Part shown: positions 26,016 to 34,557 of the stretch, one piece after another
Position numbering within the stretch: position 1 is the first letter of the stretch
How the letters are laid out: every line of letters begins with the position of its first letter
From: CAZBDU01 sp964490725
Lineage (GTDB): Bacteria; Spirochaetota; Spirochaetia; SZUA-6; DRHE01
Assembly (NCBI GenBank): GCA_964490725.1
Contig: CAZBDU010000011.1
Location: 1 to 64,000, forward strand
Direction: 5' to 3'
DNA: 64,000 nucleotides
The notes under the pieces: generated by a model
The model's input: only the letters and a program-made list of their open reading frames with translations
What the model was told of the DNA's origin: nothing
Databases searched by the model: none
Translations under genes and position numbers: made by a program

Positions 26016-27122
26016 TCAGCCCTGCCTCTGCGCCGGTATGGTGACCACCACCCGGGTTCCAGCGCCCGGCGCGCTTTCGACCCTGGCCCTGCCTCCCAGG
26101 AGCCGCGCCCGCTCCCGTATGCCGGTAAGGCCGAGGGGAGCAGCCTCGATCTCCTTCATCCGGAATCCTCTCCCGTTGTCCTCCACGCACAGGGTGAGTC
26201 GTCCGTCGCGCTCGCTCAGGTGCGCCTCCACCCGGTCGGCCCCGGAGTGCCGGGCCACGTTGGTGAGCGCCTCCTGGAAGATCCGGAAGGCGGTGAGGGC
26301 GGACTCCTCCGCGACCTGGATCTGCTCGGGGTCCACCGTAAGCCTGCAGGCGATTCCGGTGCGCTGCTGGAACTCCCGAACCTGCCACTCCAGGGCTGCG
26401 GCCAGCCCCAGGTCGTCCAGCAGGGGCGGGCGGAGCTGGGTGATGGCCCGCCCCAGGGAATCTCCGGCGCGGTCCACGACCCTTTCCATCGCGGCGAGCT
26501 TCTCCCGCAGCCGGGGCAGCGAATCCGGAAGCTTGCCCTTCAGCCAGGAGAGGTCCAGTCTCATGGAGGTCAGCAGCTGGCCCAGCTCGTCGTGCAGCTC
26601 CCGGGCTATCCGGGCCCGTTCCTCCTCCAGGGCTTTCTCCCTGTGCGCACGCAGGGCGCGAAGCCGCCGCCGGGAGCGTTTGAGCGCTTCCTTCAGGGCT
26701 GGCGCCTGGCCGCCGTTCCCCCCGGCGGTCACCTCCTGCACGAGCTCCAGGGTGCAGGACGGCCCGGCCCCCTGGCCCCTCACCTGCACAGCGCTCAGGC
26801 GGCAGCGGCGGGTCCGGCCGTCCCCGCACATGATGCGCACCGTGCCTGCGCCCGCCGAGCCCAAGCGGCGGAGCCGGGACAGGTCATCGGGATGCATGAC
26901 GGCGCCGGCGCCCTCTCGCAGCAGCTCCTGGCGGTCATAGCCCACCCAGCGGCAGAAGGTGCGGTTTGCCTGGAGGAGGCGCCAGTCCCCTGCAGCCAGG
27001 AGGAACCCGAGCTCCTCGAAGTCCAGAAGCCCGCTGTCGAAGGCGCACACCGCGCTGCGATAGTCCGGGTCGGGCGCTGTATCGTTCACCTCGTCGCTCT
27101 TCGCGGGAACGCCGGAGGGCAC
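26016..27122 (-). CDS. PAS-containing histidine kinase (HisKA_3, NarX-like)
   Basis: 368 residues, no membrane segment. A PAS domain (about 35-135) is followed by a coiled coil, the HisKA_3 dimerisation box ARELHDELGQ (H177) and an HATPase domain (NVARHSGA, VEDNGRGF, LGLTGIRERA). HisKA_3 kinases pair with NarL-type regulators, and one follows immediately. Being soluble with a PAS domain, it senses an internal signal. The start is GTG; a weak site precedes it. Confidence 0.9.
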   Translation of the reverse strand: MPSGVPAKSDEVNDTAPDPDYRSAVCAFDSGLLDFEELGFLLAAGDWRLLQANRTFCRWVGYDRQELLREGAGAVMHPDDLSRLRRLGSAGAGTVRIMCGDGRTRRCRLSAVQVRGQGAGPSCTLELVQEVTAGGNGGQAPALKEALKRSRRRLRALRAHREKALEEERARIARELHDELGQLLTSMRLDLSWLKGKLPDSLPRLREKLAAMERVVDRAGDSLGRAITQLRPPLLDDLGLAAALEWQVREFQQRTGIACRLTVDPEQIQVAEESALTAFRIFQEALTNVARHSGADRVEAHLSERDGRLTLCVEDNGRGFRMKEIEAAPLGLTGIRERARLLGGRARVESAPGAGTRVVVTIPAQRQG

Positions 27123-27223
27123 CCCGCATCGCCAATGTACGCTCTTTCACGCGGCAAGGACAACACGTTCCCTGCCGGGCCGGCCTGGCGGAGGCACCAG
27201 GCGGTCCGCCCCCTGCGCCGGGG

Positions 27224-27907
27224 CTACCGGTTGGGGTCCCAGGAAAGGTTGAGCCCGAACTCGTGATTGTAGCGCCCCGACACGGCGGAGGCCTCTCCCA
27301 AAGGCACCCGCAGGATCCCCCGGTAGCGGCCCCTGAGGATCCACGCTCCGCTCAGCCGGGACTCCAACCCCAGGCCGGCGGTGTAGGTCTGGCGGGTCTT
27401 CGCCTGGTTGCGGTGCAGATCGAACACCCCCAGGAAAAACGGGGTGAGCCTCAGCCCGTCCAGGAGCCGGACGGCCAGCTCCGTCCTGGCCAGCAGGCTG
27501 GTGAGATCCTTGGGGTTGCCGGAGGAGTCCAGCTCGTCGTACCAGATCCACTTGGAGCGGACGCCCACGCTCCAGCGGAGGCGGTCGGTCAGGTCCCAGG
27601 CGCAATCGGGGTTGAGGTAGAGGTACAGATAGCTTCCGGACTGGAGGAAGTACTCCTTGCGTGAGACTGCGGTGTAGAGGTTGGTGGTGAGAGTGTCGCT
27701 CCACTCCTCTTTGACGCGAAGCGTGACCTTGTGCCGCTGCGACGAGGGCTCCACCTGCTCCTCTTCGGCTTCCTCCGGCTCGATCTCCTCGCTTCCCACC
27801 CCGCCTTCGTAGCGCAGGAAGAACACGGGGAGCTGGATCTCCTGTGCGGCGGCCAGAAGTGGAAAGAGGGACAGGAGCACGCCAATAACGGCAACGCGGG
27901 CGTTCAT
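27224..27907 (-). CDS. Exported outer-membrane beta-barrel-like protein
   Basis: 227 residues with a signal peptide cleaved near LAAAQE (about residue 22). An acidic segment (EEIEPEEAEEEQVEP) is followed by alternating amphipathic strands rich in Tyr, Trp, Leu and Arg up to a terminal strand FGLNLSWDPNR, as in small barrels. AAAAAGGAGG precedes the ATG. It has its own promoter (27958-27986), and its leader carries a 14-bp tandem duplication. Function unknown. Confidence 0.75.
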   Translation of the reverse strand: MNARVAVIGVLLSLFPLLAAAQEIQLPVFFLRYEGGVGSEEIEPEEAEEEQVEPSSQRHKVTLRVKEEWSDTLTTNLYTAVSRKEYFLQSGSYLYLYLNPDCAWDLTDRLRWSVGVRSKWIWYDELDSSGNPKDLTSLLARTELAVRLLDGLRLTPFFLGVFDLHRNQAKTRQTYTAGLGLESRLSGAWILRGRYRGILRVPLGEASAVSGRYNHEFGLNLSWDPNR

Positions 27908-27928
27908 GGCTGGAGGCCTCCTTTTTGA

Positions 27929-27956
27929 GCTCGGATGGTTTTGCTCGGATGGTTTT
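27929..27956. repeat. 14-bp exact tandem duplication in a leader
   Basis: GCTCGGATGGTTTT occurs twice in a row between the promoter and the ribosome site of the barrel-like protein gene. Confidence 0.85.
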
Positions 27957-27957
27957 G

Positions 27958-27986
27958 ATTGTAGGTCCGCGGGCAGGGGAACGCAA
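27958..27986 (-). promoter_or_regulatory. sigma70-type promoter of the barrel-like protein gene
   Basis: On the minus strand TTGCGT and TACAAT are separated by exactly 17 bases. Transcription would start about at 27950, inside the tandem duplication. Confidence 0.6.
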
Positions 27987-28037
27987 CGAACCGTGAGCGG
28001 GCGGCGGTGCGGGAGTCTGCCCGCGGGGGCCTGCAGA

Positions 28038-30140
28038 TCACATGTGGGTTCTGAGAACGCGCACCTGGAAACCCTCCAGCGCCACCACCCCTCTCACCGG
28101 GCGGCCGTTCAGCAGGTCCTGGTGGCGGCGGTCGCCGAGATCGACGCGTTTCGGCTCGGAGGTGAAGTTGAGGAGAAAGACGAAGCGGTGGGTGCCGTCG
28201 CAGCGCATCTGCGCGGTCACTCCTTGCGGAAGCGGCCCTTCCACAGCCCGGGCCAGCTCTAGGCGCCTGACCAGGGCGGCGTAGAAGTCGTTCAGGAAGC
28301 GCTCCTCGTTGCGCGAGGCGATGTAGTAGGCCTTGCCGCGGCCCAGGGAGTTGACGGTGAGCGCGGGCCGGCCGCTGTAGAAGTCCCGCCGGTATTCGGC
28401 CAGCACCCGGGCGGATTCGGCCTGGATCAGGTCGCAGAACTCTTCGGCCTGGTACTCTCCGGAGAGTCCCAGCTCGTCGGGGTCTACCATGACGACGGCG
28501 TTTCTCTCTCCCGGGTAGAGGCTGTCGGTCTCTTCGGAGCGGATCCCCAGCAGCCGGCGCAGCGGGCCGGGGAACCCTCCCAGGAAGCAGGAGTCCTGTG
28601 CATCCACGATCCCGCTCCAGTAGGTGGCAACCAGGGTGCCGCCGGCGCTCACAAATCGCTCCAGCGCTTCGGCGACCCCGGGGCGGACCATGTAGAGAAG
28701 CGGCGCCACCAGCAGCCGGTAGCGATCCAGGGCGCTGTCCGCCTGGATCACGTCCACCGGCACCCCCAGCGACCAGAATGGGTAGTGGTGCTCCTTGCAG
28801 GTGCGCTCGTAGCCCCGGTGAACCCCGGAGCCCACGGGGGAGGCCGCCTCCAGGGCCCACCGGTTCTCCCAGTCGTAGACCACGGCGGTCTCCGCCGGGG
28901 TCCAGCTGCCCACAATCTCGTCCAGTGCCGCCAGGACGCGTCCCGTCTCCGCCACCTCGCGGAAGACCCGGGTCCGGGCCTCTCCGGAGTGATCCACGAC
29001 GGCGCCGTGCAGCTTTTCGACACCTCCCCGGCTCTTGCGCCACTGGAAGTACTGAACGGTGTCCGATCCGTGGGCTACCGCCAGCAGCGAGCTCAGCAGG
29101 TGCATTCCCGGGCGCTTGAGCTTGTGCACCGGGTGCCAGTTGCTGAAGGTGGGGCTGCTCTCCATCAGCATGAACGGGCGCCCCTTCAGCGTGCGCATCA
29201 GGTCGTGGGCGAAGGCAGTGTCCGCCGCCACCAGCCAGTCCCGCCCTTGGGCGTCCCACCAGTGGCTTGCGTCCAGAAGCGGCCCCGACCCGTGCCAGCA
29301 CGGGTAGCTGTCCCAGCTGATCACATCCAGATGCTCCGCGAAGCGCCGGTAGTCCAGCCCTGCATAGGTGCCCATCATGTTCGTGGTGATGGGGACCGCC
29401 GGGGTGATCTCGCGCAGCGGCGTCATCTCCGAGCGCATGAAGTCCACGGTCTGTTCCGTGACGAACCGCTTCCAGTCCAGCGAAAGAGCCGGCAGCAGGT
29501 ACTCGCCGTGGGGGGCCGGGGATTCGATCTCGGCCCAGTCGGAGTAGGTGTGACTCCAGAAGGAGGTCCACCAGGCCAGGTTGAGGCTGCCCAGGTCGTC
29601 GCGGTAACGGCGTCGCAGCCAGTCCCGGAAAGCCTCCTGGCAGAGCCCGCAGTGGCACTCGCCTCCGTACTCGTTCGACAGGTGCCACATGAGCAGGGCG
29701 GGGTGAGCCGCGTACCGCTCGGCCAGGCGGCGGTTGATGGCCTGAGTTTTCTCCCGGTACACCGGTGAGGTGTAGCAGTGGTTGTGGCGCAGGCCGTGGA
29801 GGTTGCGGCGGCGATCCGACCCCACCCGCAGCACCTCCGGGTACCGGCGGGCCAGCCAGGCCGGACGGGAGCCGGAGGGCGTGGACAGGATGGTCCGTAT
29901 CCCCTGCTCCGCCAGGCCGTCCATCACCCGGTCCAGCCAGTCGAAGCGGAAGTGGCCTTCCACCGGCTCCAGCGCGCTCCAGGCGAAGACCCCCACGCTG
30001 GCGGCGTTGCAGCGCGCCTCCTTCATGAGGCGCAGGTCCTCCGCCAGGATCTCCGGTGCGTGCAGCCACTGCTCGGGATTGTAGTCCGCCCCGTGGATCA
30101 TGTGGGGCAGCCCGGGGCCGACGGGCGGGAACCGGTTCAT
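28038..30140 (-). CDS. GH42 beta-galactosidase
   Basis: 700 residues, full length for the GH42 A-type family: a TIM barrel, a flavodoxin-like trimerisation domain and a small beta domain. The acid/base glutamate is E157 in WHLSNEYGG and the nucleophile E327 in MLMESSPTFSNW. Cys residues in ECHCGLC just after the acid/base match the family's metal-binding cluster. No signal peptide, so it cleaves imported galactosides or arabinogalacto-oligosaccharides in the cytoplasm. GGGAGG precedes the ATG. It is the last gene of the sugar operon, 10 bases after the second permease. Confidence 0.93.
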   Translation of the reverse strand: MNRFPPVGPGLPHMIHGADYNPEQWLHAPEILAEDLRLMKEARCNAASVGVFAWSALEPVEGHFRFDWLDRVMDGLAEQGIRTILSTPSGSRPAWLARRYPEVLRVGSDRRRNLHGLRHNHCYTSPVYREKTQAINRRLAERYAAHPALLMWHLSNEYGGECHCGLCQEAFRDWLRRRYRDDLGSLNLAWWTSFWSHTYSDWAEIESPAPHGEYLLPALSLDWKRFVTEQTVDFMRSEMTPLREITPAVPITTNMMGTYAGLDYRRFAEHLDVISWDSYPCWHGSGPLLDASHWWDAQGRDWLVAADTAFAHDLMRTLKGRPFMLMESSPTFSNWHPVHKLKRPGMHLLSSLLAVAHGSDTVQYFQWRKSRGGVEKLHGAVVDHSGEARTRVFREVAETGRVLAALDEIVGSWTPAETAVVYDWENRWALEAASPVGSGVHRGYERTCKEHHYPFWSLGVPVDVIQADSALDRYRLLVAPLLYMVRPGVAEALERFVSAGGTLVATYWSGIVDAQDSCFLGGFPGPLRRLLGIRSEETDSLYPGERNAVVMVDPDELGLSGEYQAEEFCDLIQAESARVLAEYRRDFYSGRPALTVNSLGRGKAYYIASRNEERFLNDFYAALVRRLELARAVEGPLPQGVTAQMRCDGTHRFVFLLNFTSEPKRVDLGDRRHQDLLNGRPVRGVVALEGFQVRVLRTHM

Positions 30141-30150
30141 CGTAGCCTCC

Positions 30151-30999
30151 CTAGCCTTTCAGGCCGCTGGTGCTGATGCCCTGCACGAAGTAGCGCTGCG
30201 TGAAGGAGAACATGAAGACCGTAGGAACCACCGCGAAGGTGGCCCCGGCCAGTTGCAGCGCGTAGTTGGCGCCTTCCCGGGACTGGAAGAACTGCAGCCC
30301 GGTGGTGATGAGCTGGCGGTTCATCGTGGTGATGAACACGAAAGGGTTCACGTAGTCGTTCCAGATCCAGATGAAGGTGAACAGGATCATGGTCACGAGC
30401 GCCGGTCTCGACAACGGCAGCATCACCCTCAGATAGATGCGGAAATGGCCGTACCCGTCGATCAGGGCGGCCTCGGAGAGCTCCCGGGGGATGCTCGCGA
30501 AGAACTGACGCATCATGAACAGGAAGAAGACGTCGAAAACCGCGGGCACCACGATGGCCCACTGCGTGTCCACCAGGCCCATCGCCTTGTACAGCAGGTA
30601 GCGCGGCACGATCGTGGCCTCCGGGGTGATCATCATGGTGGACATGAAAAGCAGGAAAAGCAGGTTCTTTCCTCGAAAGCGCAGGCGGGCAAAGGCGTAG
30701 GCGCCGATGGTGACCGTGAAAGTGCGCAGCGGAATGGTGATCAGCACCACCCGGATGCTGTTCAGGTACCAGACCGGATAGAGCGGGTCCCGCAATACCC
30801 GTTGGAAGTTGCCCAGGAACAGCTGCCTGGGAATGATCCTGAGGGGCTCGGCGAAGACAAGACCCGGGGTCTTGAAAGCGGCGGAAAGCATGAAGGCGAA
30901 GGGCATGATCATCAGGAGCCCGGCCAGAAACACGGCCAGGGACAGGAGCGCCCTGGCGAGGGCCCGCCCGCGGCCCGCCGAGGTCAGTAGTGCACCCAT
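30151..30999 (-). CDS. ABC sugar transporter permease (MalG/AraQ type)
   Basis: 282 residues, six membrane segments. The EAA loop that docks the ATPase reads ELSEAALIDGYGHFRIYLRV with the conserved glycine, and the C-terminal VQGISTSGLKG is the MalG-type tail. The ATG lies 16 bases inside the end of the upstream permease gene, so they are translationally coupled. With the MalF-type partner it forms the channel for the sugar bound by the protein at 31955-33256. No ATPase gene is in this operon, so a shared MsmX-type ATPase is expected. Confidence 0.92.
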   Translation of the reverse strand: MGALLTSAGRGRALARALLSLAVFLAGLLMIMPFAFMLSAAFKTPGLVFAEPLRIIPRQLFLGNFQRVLRDPLYPVWYLNSIRVVLITIPLRTFTVTIGAYAFARLRFRGKNLLFLLFMSTMMITPEATIVPRYLLYKAMGLVDTQWAIVVPAVFDVFFLFMMRQFFASIPRELSEAALIDGYGHFRIYLRVMLPLSRPALVTMILFTFIWIWNDYVNPFVFITTMNRQLITTGLQFFQSREGANYALQLAGATFAVVPTVFMFSFTQRYFVQGISTSGLKG

Positions 31000-31877
31000 C
31001 GTTTCTGAGCCTTCCACTGGATGACGGTCACGGCCAGGATGAAAAGGAACAGCAGGCAGGCCAGGGCGGTGGCGTAGCTGTAGTAGGAGTACTTGAAGGC
31101 CTGCTCGTAGATGAACAGCGTGATGATCCTGGTGGCCTGCCCGGGCCCCCCGTCGGTCAGGGCCTTGACGATGGCCAGGCTGTTGAAGGAACCGATGATC
31201 GTGACCACGATCAGGAAGAACATCGTAGGCGAGATCATGGGCAGAGTGATGCTGAAGAGCTTCCGCCAGAAACGGGCCCCGTCGATCTCCGCACACTCGT
31301 ACAGCTCCCGGGGGACCTCCTGCAGGGCCGCCAGGAAGACGATGGTCTGGAAGGCCAGGTTCTGCCAGATCTTGACGGCCGCCACCGTCGGCAGGGAGCT
31401 GCGCACGCCCAGAAGCCACTGGGGCAGGCGCTGCTCCGGGACCCCCAGGCCTCTCAGGGCCGCGTTCACGGGTCCCTCGAAGGGGTTGAGCACCACCGCC
31501 CAGACGATGCCGATGGCGATGACGTTGGCCACGTAGGGCATGTAGAGCATGGTGCGGCTCACGGTGCGCAGGAAGAGGTCCTGGTTCAGCAGCAGCGCCA
31601 GGAAGAGGGAAGCGACAATGATCCCTGCGGTGTAGATGCCTGAGAAATAGATGCTGCGCGCGTAGGACGCCAGGGCCAGGCGGTCTGCGAAGATACGCCG
31701 GTAGTTCGAAAGGCCCGCGAAAGTGTCGGAGCGCACCAGGCGCAGGGTGTTGAAGTCCACCAGGCTGAGGAACACGCTGTAGAGAAGCGGCAGGAGGTTG
31801 AACACCACGAACCCCGCCAGGAACGGGGCTACGAACAGAAGCGCTGTCCGTTCTTCCCTGCGAGCGCGTCCCTTCAC
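30984..31877 (-). CDS. ABC sugar transporter permease (MalF/UgpA type)
   Basis: 297 residues, six membrane segments, EAA loop VPRELYECAEIDGARFWRK. GTG start with GGAGGG upstream. It follows the binding-protein gene after 77 bases that include a strong hairpin, and overlaps the second permease by 16 bases. It is the MalF-like half of the permease dimer of a carbohydrate uptake system. Confidence 0.92.
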   Translation of the reverse strand: MKGRARREERTALLFVAPFLAGFVVFNLLPLLYSVFLSLVDFNTLRLVRSDTFAGLSNYRRIFADRLALASYARSIYFSGIYTAGIIVASLFLALLLNQDLFLRTVSRTMLYMPYVANVIAIGIVWAVVLNPFEGPVNAALRGLGVPEQRLPQWLLGVRSSLPTVAAVKIWQNLAFQTIVFLAALQEVPRELYECAEIDGARFWRKLFSITLPMISPTMFFLIVVTIIGSFNSLAIVKALTDGGPGQATRIITLFIYEQAFKYSYYSYATALACLLFLFILAVTVIQWKAQKRWVHY

Positions 31878-31898
31878 TGCCCGTGCCCTCCATCCGCA

Positions 31899-31923
31899 GG
31901 GGGGGCCCTGAAGGGGCCCCCCC
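31899..31923 (-). terminator. Hairpin between binding-protein and permease genes
   Basis: A perfect 10-bp G/C stem (GGGGGGGCCC) closes a 5-base loop 31 bases after the binding-protein stop. There is no T run. It probably protects or partly ends the binding-protein message, so that this protein is made in excess over the permeases. Confidence 0.6.
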
Positions 31924-31954
31924 CGGTGACCCCGAAACAGAGCGTCGGGGTCGA

Positions 31955-33256
31955 TCAGTCTTTGAGGATCCTGTCGGCCCGATCCTTGATGCTCTTTACT
32001 GTCTTCTCCAGACCCTGTTCGCCGGACAGGTAGAGCTGGCCCTCCGTGAGGATGATGTCCGTGTACTCCCGCGCCTTGGGCCCTACGATCTTCTCATCCT
32101 GAACGCCCAGGCTGTTGTTGAGCAGGGCAGAGTCCAGCTCGGCCACGGTGACCGATCCGTTCGATTTCTCGGCGATGTTGCCCAGAAGCTCCTGGACGTC
32201 CTGCGCGGTCAGGTTCACGCGGGCCGGAATCCCGCCGGCGTACCGGTAGCTGTTCTCCGACACCCAGGCAACGTAGCGGGCCGCCTCCACCGGGTGCCTG
32301 GCGTTCTTCAGCACCGCCCACACCCCTCCGGCCATCAGGTTGTTGCGGCCCTCGGGGCCCGCCGCCGGAGTCTCTACGATCCCCCAGTCCCAGTCGCGGG
32401 GGTAGGTGACCGGATCGGTCAGCAGGCCGGTGAACCAGCTGCCGATGCAGATCATGCCGAACTTGCCGGTGGCCGCCCAGGTGTCCCACTGCATCTTCTT
32501 TGCCTTGTACTCCTTGAAGGACGGCTGAACCTTCTGGACCTCCCCGAGGTCGTGGAGGAACTTCAGGGACTCGGCGAAGGCGGGATGGTCGAAGTTGGAG
32601 GAGCCGTCCAGCTTGTATCCCGGCACCCCTCTCTGGCGGGCAAGCATGTAGTAGTAGTACTCCCAGTCGAGGACGAAATAGGAGCCGTACACGCCGCCCG
32701 GCCTGTCGGTGAGCTTTCCGGCGGCGGCAACGTAGTCGTCCCATGTCCAGGGCGTCCTCGGGACGGCCAGGCCGGCATCGCGGAAGATCTTCTTGTTGTA
32801 GTATACGGAGTGGACCGACTGCTCGTAGGGCAGGTACTGGATCTGGCCGCCGTACCTGCGCAGGAACTTCCCGTAGACCGCCTCCGCCTCGTACCCGATG
32901 CCGGCCAGCAGCTCGTCCAGGGGCATGAGAAAGCCCGCCTGGACATAGCGTGCGATGTTCAGCGGGTTGGTGAGGCGGATGCAGTCGGTGGCATCCCCGG
33001 CCATGATCGCGATGTCCGTCTTGTCGTAGAAGTCGTTGGGGTCCCCGGGGACCAGCTGCATCTCGATCTTGATTCCCGTCGCCTTTTCGAATGCTTCGTT
33101 CCTGACGATGGTGGTGTTGTCGGAGTAGTACTTGGAGTCGGCGAAAAAGGTGACCACTTTCTGCTCGCCGGCGGTGTTCTCCTGGGTGCCGCCGGCGGAC
33201 AGCGCCACTGGCAGCATCAGGCAGGCCGCCAGTCCGATGAGAAAGATCCTCTTCAT
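31955..33256 (-). CDS. ABC sugar-binding protein
   Basis: 433 residues. The signal peptide (MKRIFLIGLAACLMLPVALS) is followed by AGGTQE, a mature start typical of spirochaete binding proteins and without a lipobox cysteine. The mature part is a family-1 extracellular solute-binding protein (VVTFFADSKYY, LPYEQSVHSVYYNKKIF, MAGGVWAVLKNARHP). GAGGAGGAGA precedes the ATG at 33256; the frame is open 30 bases further. It lies 27 bases after the regulator gene. It delivers a sugar, probably a galactoside given the GH42 gene, to the permeases. Confidence 0.92.
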   Translation of the reverse strand: MKRIFLIGLAACLMLPVALSAGGTQENTAGEQKVVTFFADSKYYSDNTTIVRNEAFEKATGIKIEMQLVPGDPNDFYDKTDIAIMAGDATDCIRLTNPLNIARYVQAGFLMPLDELLAGIGYEAEAVYGKFLRRYGGQIQYLPYEQSVHSVYYNKKIFRDAGLAVPRTPWTWDDYVAAAGKLTDRPGGVYGSYFVLDWEYYYYMLARQRGVPGYKLDGSSNFDHPAFAESLKFLHDLGEVQKVQPSFKEYKAKKMQWDTWAATGKFGMICIGSWFTGLLTDPVTYPRDWDWGIVETPAAGPEGRNNLMAGGVWAVLKNARHPVEAARYVAWVSENSYRYAGGIPARVNLTAQDVQELLGNIAEKSNGSVTVAELDSALLNNSLGVQDEKIVGPKAREYTDIILTEGQLYLSGEQGLEKTVKSIKDRADRILKD

Positions 33257-33282
33257 CTCTCTCCTCCTCGAGTGCGGATATC

Positions 33283-34392
33283 TCATTCAGCGGAACGCTG
33301 AATCGTCGCCACCGAAGCCCTCTCCACCAGGCTGGGCTGGATCACCGAGGTCGTGTCGCAGTTCACCGACGGGTTCATGATCCGCTCCAGAAGGATGCGG
33401 GTGGCCAGCTCTCCCATGTACTGCCCCGCGTGGTCCACGGAGGTGAGAGAAATTCCGGGAAGCACCGCCACGGGGGAATTGTCGAAGCCGATCACCGACA
33501 GGTCCTGCGGAATGCGCACGCCGTGCTTCTCCGCCGCCTTGTACAGCTCGATCGCCTCCTCGTCGCTGGTGCAGATGAACGCGGAGGGTAGGTCCCGTTC
33601 CCGCTCGAAGAACGCACTCAGAACCCTCAGGGTCTCTCCGGAGAGCACCGGGCCGGCGGACTCCAGCAGCCACCGCTCGGGGATGGCCGCCCCTCGCTCT
33701 TCGAGCAGGGCCCGCGCGCCCTCCACGCGCATTCTCTTGGGATAGTAGCCGGCGGGGTGGTCCGAAACGATGCCGATCCTGCGGTGCCCCCTGTCCCACA
33801 GGTAGGCCGCCACCAGGCGCCCGCCGGCCCGGTCGTCCATGACCACCCGGGAAAACCTCTGATCCGGGAAGAAGTTGTCGATCAGGATCACCGGGATCCC
33901 CGACTCCTCCAGCTGGAGCAGCAGGTCCAGATTCGTCCGGCCGGCGCCCGGGTTGATGGGCTCGATGACGAGGCCGTCTACCCCCCTCTTCTTCAGCTTC
34001 AAGAGGATCTCCCGCTCCTTGTCCAGGTCGTATTCAGACTGGTTCAGGATGAGGTGGAAGCCCCTGCGGTGCGCCACCTGGTCGCAGCCGCGGGAGATGC
34101 GCGGGAAGATGTAGGAGGCGGTGTAGTAGCAGACCAGCCCCACGTCCATGGTCAGCCGGCGGCTTCTGAGCCGGCAGAAGGTGCCGATGCCCTTCCTGGT
34201 CTCCAGCCAGCCCTCATTGGTCAGCGTCCCGATGGCCTGCCGGACGGAGTTCCTGGAAACGCCGAACAGCCGGCACAGCTCGCTCTCCGAAGGAAGCTTG
34301 TCACCCGGGGCCAGACGCCCTGTCTCAATGCCTTCGACGATCCACTGGCTGATGCGCTGGTGCTTTGTTGTAGGTACAGGATGTTCATACAT
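33283..34392 (-). CDS. GntR/LacI-type sugar repressor (AraR-like architecture)
   Basis: 369 residues. The N-terminus is a GntR winged helix (HQRISQWIVEGIETGRLAPGDKLPSESEL) and the rest a LacI-type sugar-binding domain (VGLVCYYTASYIFPR, VIEPINPG, VSVIGFDNSPVAV), the AraR combination. The ATG at 34392 is preferred because a strong promoter places the transcript start at or near it; ATG 34407 would lie inside the promoter spacer. A TGTA-GG-TACA palindrome just inside the gene resembles AraR sites. It is the first gene of the sugar operon and likely represses it until a sugar (arabinose- or galactose-type) binds. Confidence 0.9.
   Translation of the reverse strand: MYEHPVPTTKHQRISQWIVEGIETGRLAPGDKLPSESELCRLFGVSRNSVRQAIGTLTNEGWLETRKGIGTFCRLRSRRLTMDVGLVCYYTASYIFPRISRGCDQVAHRRGFHLILNQSEYDLDKEREILLKLKKRGVDGLVIEPINPGAGRTNLDLLLQLEESGIPVILIDNFFPDQRFSRVVMDDRAGGRLVAAYLWDRGHRRIGIVSDHPAGYYPKRMRVEGARALLEERGAAIPERWLLESAGPVLSGETLRVLSAFFERERDLPSAFICTSDEEAIELYKAAEKHGVRIPQDLSVIGFDNSPVAVLPGISLTSVDHAGQYMGELATRILLERIMNPSVNCDTTSVIQPSLVERASVATIQRSAE
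34369..34378. promoter_or_regulatory. AraR-like operator candidate
   Basis: TGTAGGTACA is a palindrome with a 2-base centre (TGTA/TACA), close to the core TGTACGTACA of Bacillus AraR sites, and lies 14 bases inside the regulator gene, just downstream of the promoter. Confidence 0.45.
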
Positions 34393-34398
34393 GCAGCC

Positions 34399-34427
34399 AT
34401 TATTCATGGAGCCGCCTGTCCTGTCAA
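34399..34427 (-). promoter_or_regulatory. Strong promoter of the sugar operon, probably leaderless
   Basis: On the minus strand TTGACA and AATAAT are exactly 17 bases apart. The -10 box ends seven bases before ATG 34392, so the mRNA would begin on or just before that start codon. Confidence 0.7.
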
Positions 34428-34557
34428 GTGTTTCTGCTGGACTTTTCTTCTTTTTTCCCTTTTTTTCAATGGCCGGCAAGGCCGGCAAGCGCTGCGGGCC
34501 GGGGGGCGAGCAAAAAGAGCTTGCTCTGGCGCCGTGCTGTTCGCTATTGTTCTGAGA

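Noticed and set aside
27904..30069. A 721-codon open frame in another frame over the GH42 gene
   Set aside because: Typical high-GC shadow rich in Gly, Pro, Arg and Ala. The GH42 frame has the catalytic residues and ribosome site.
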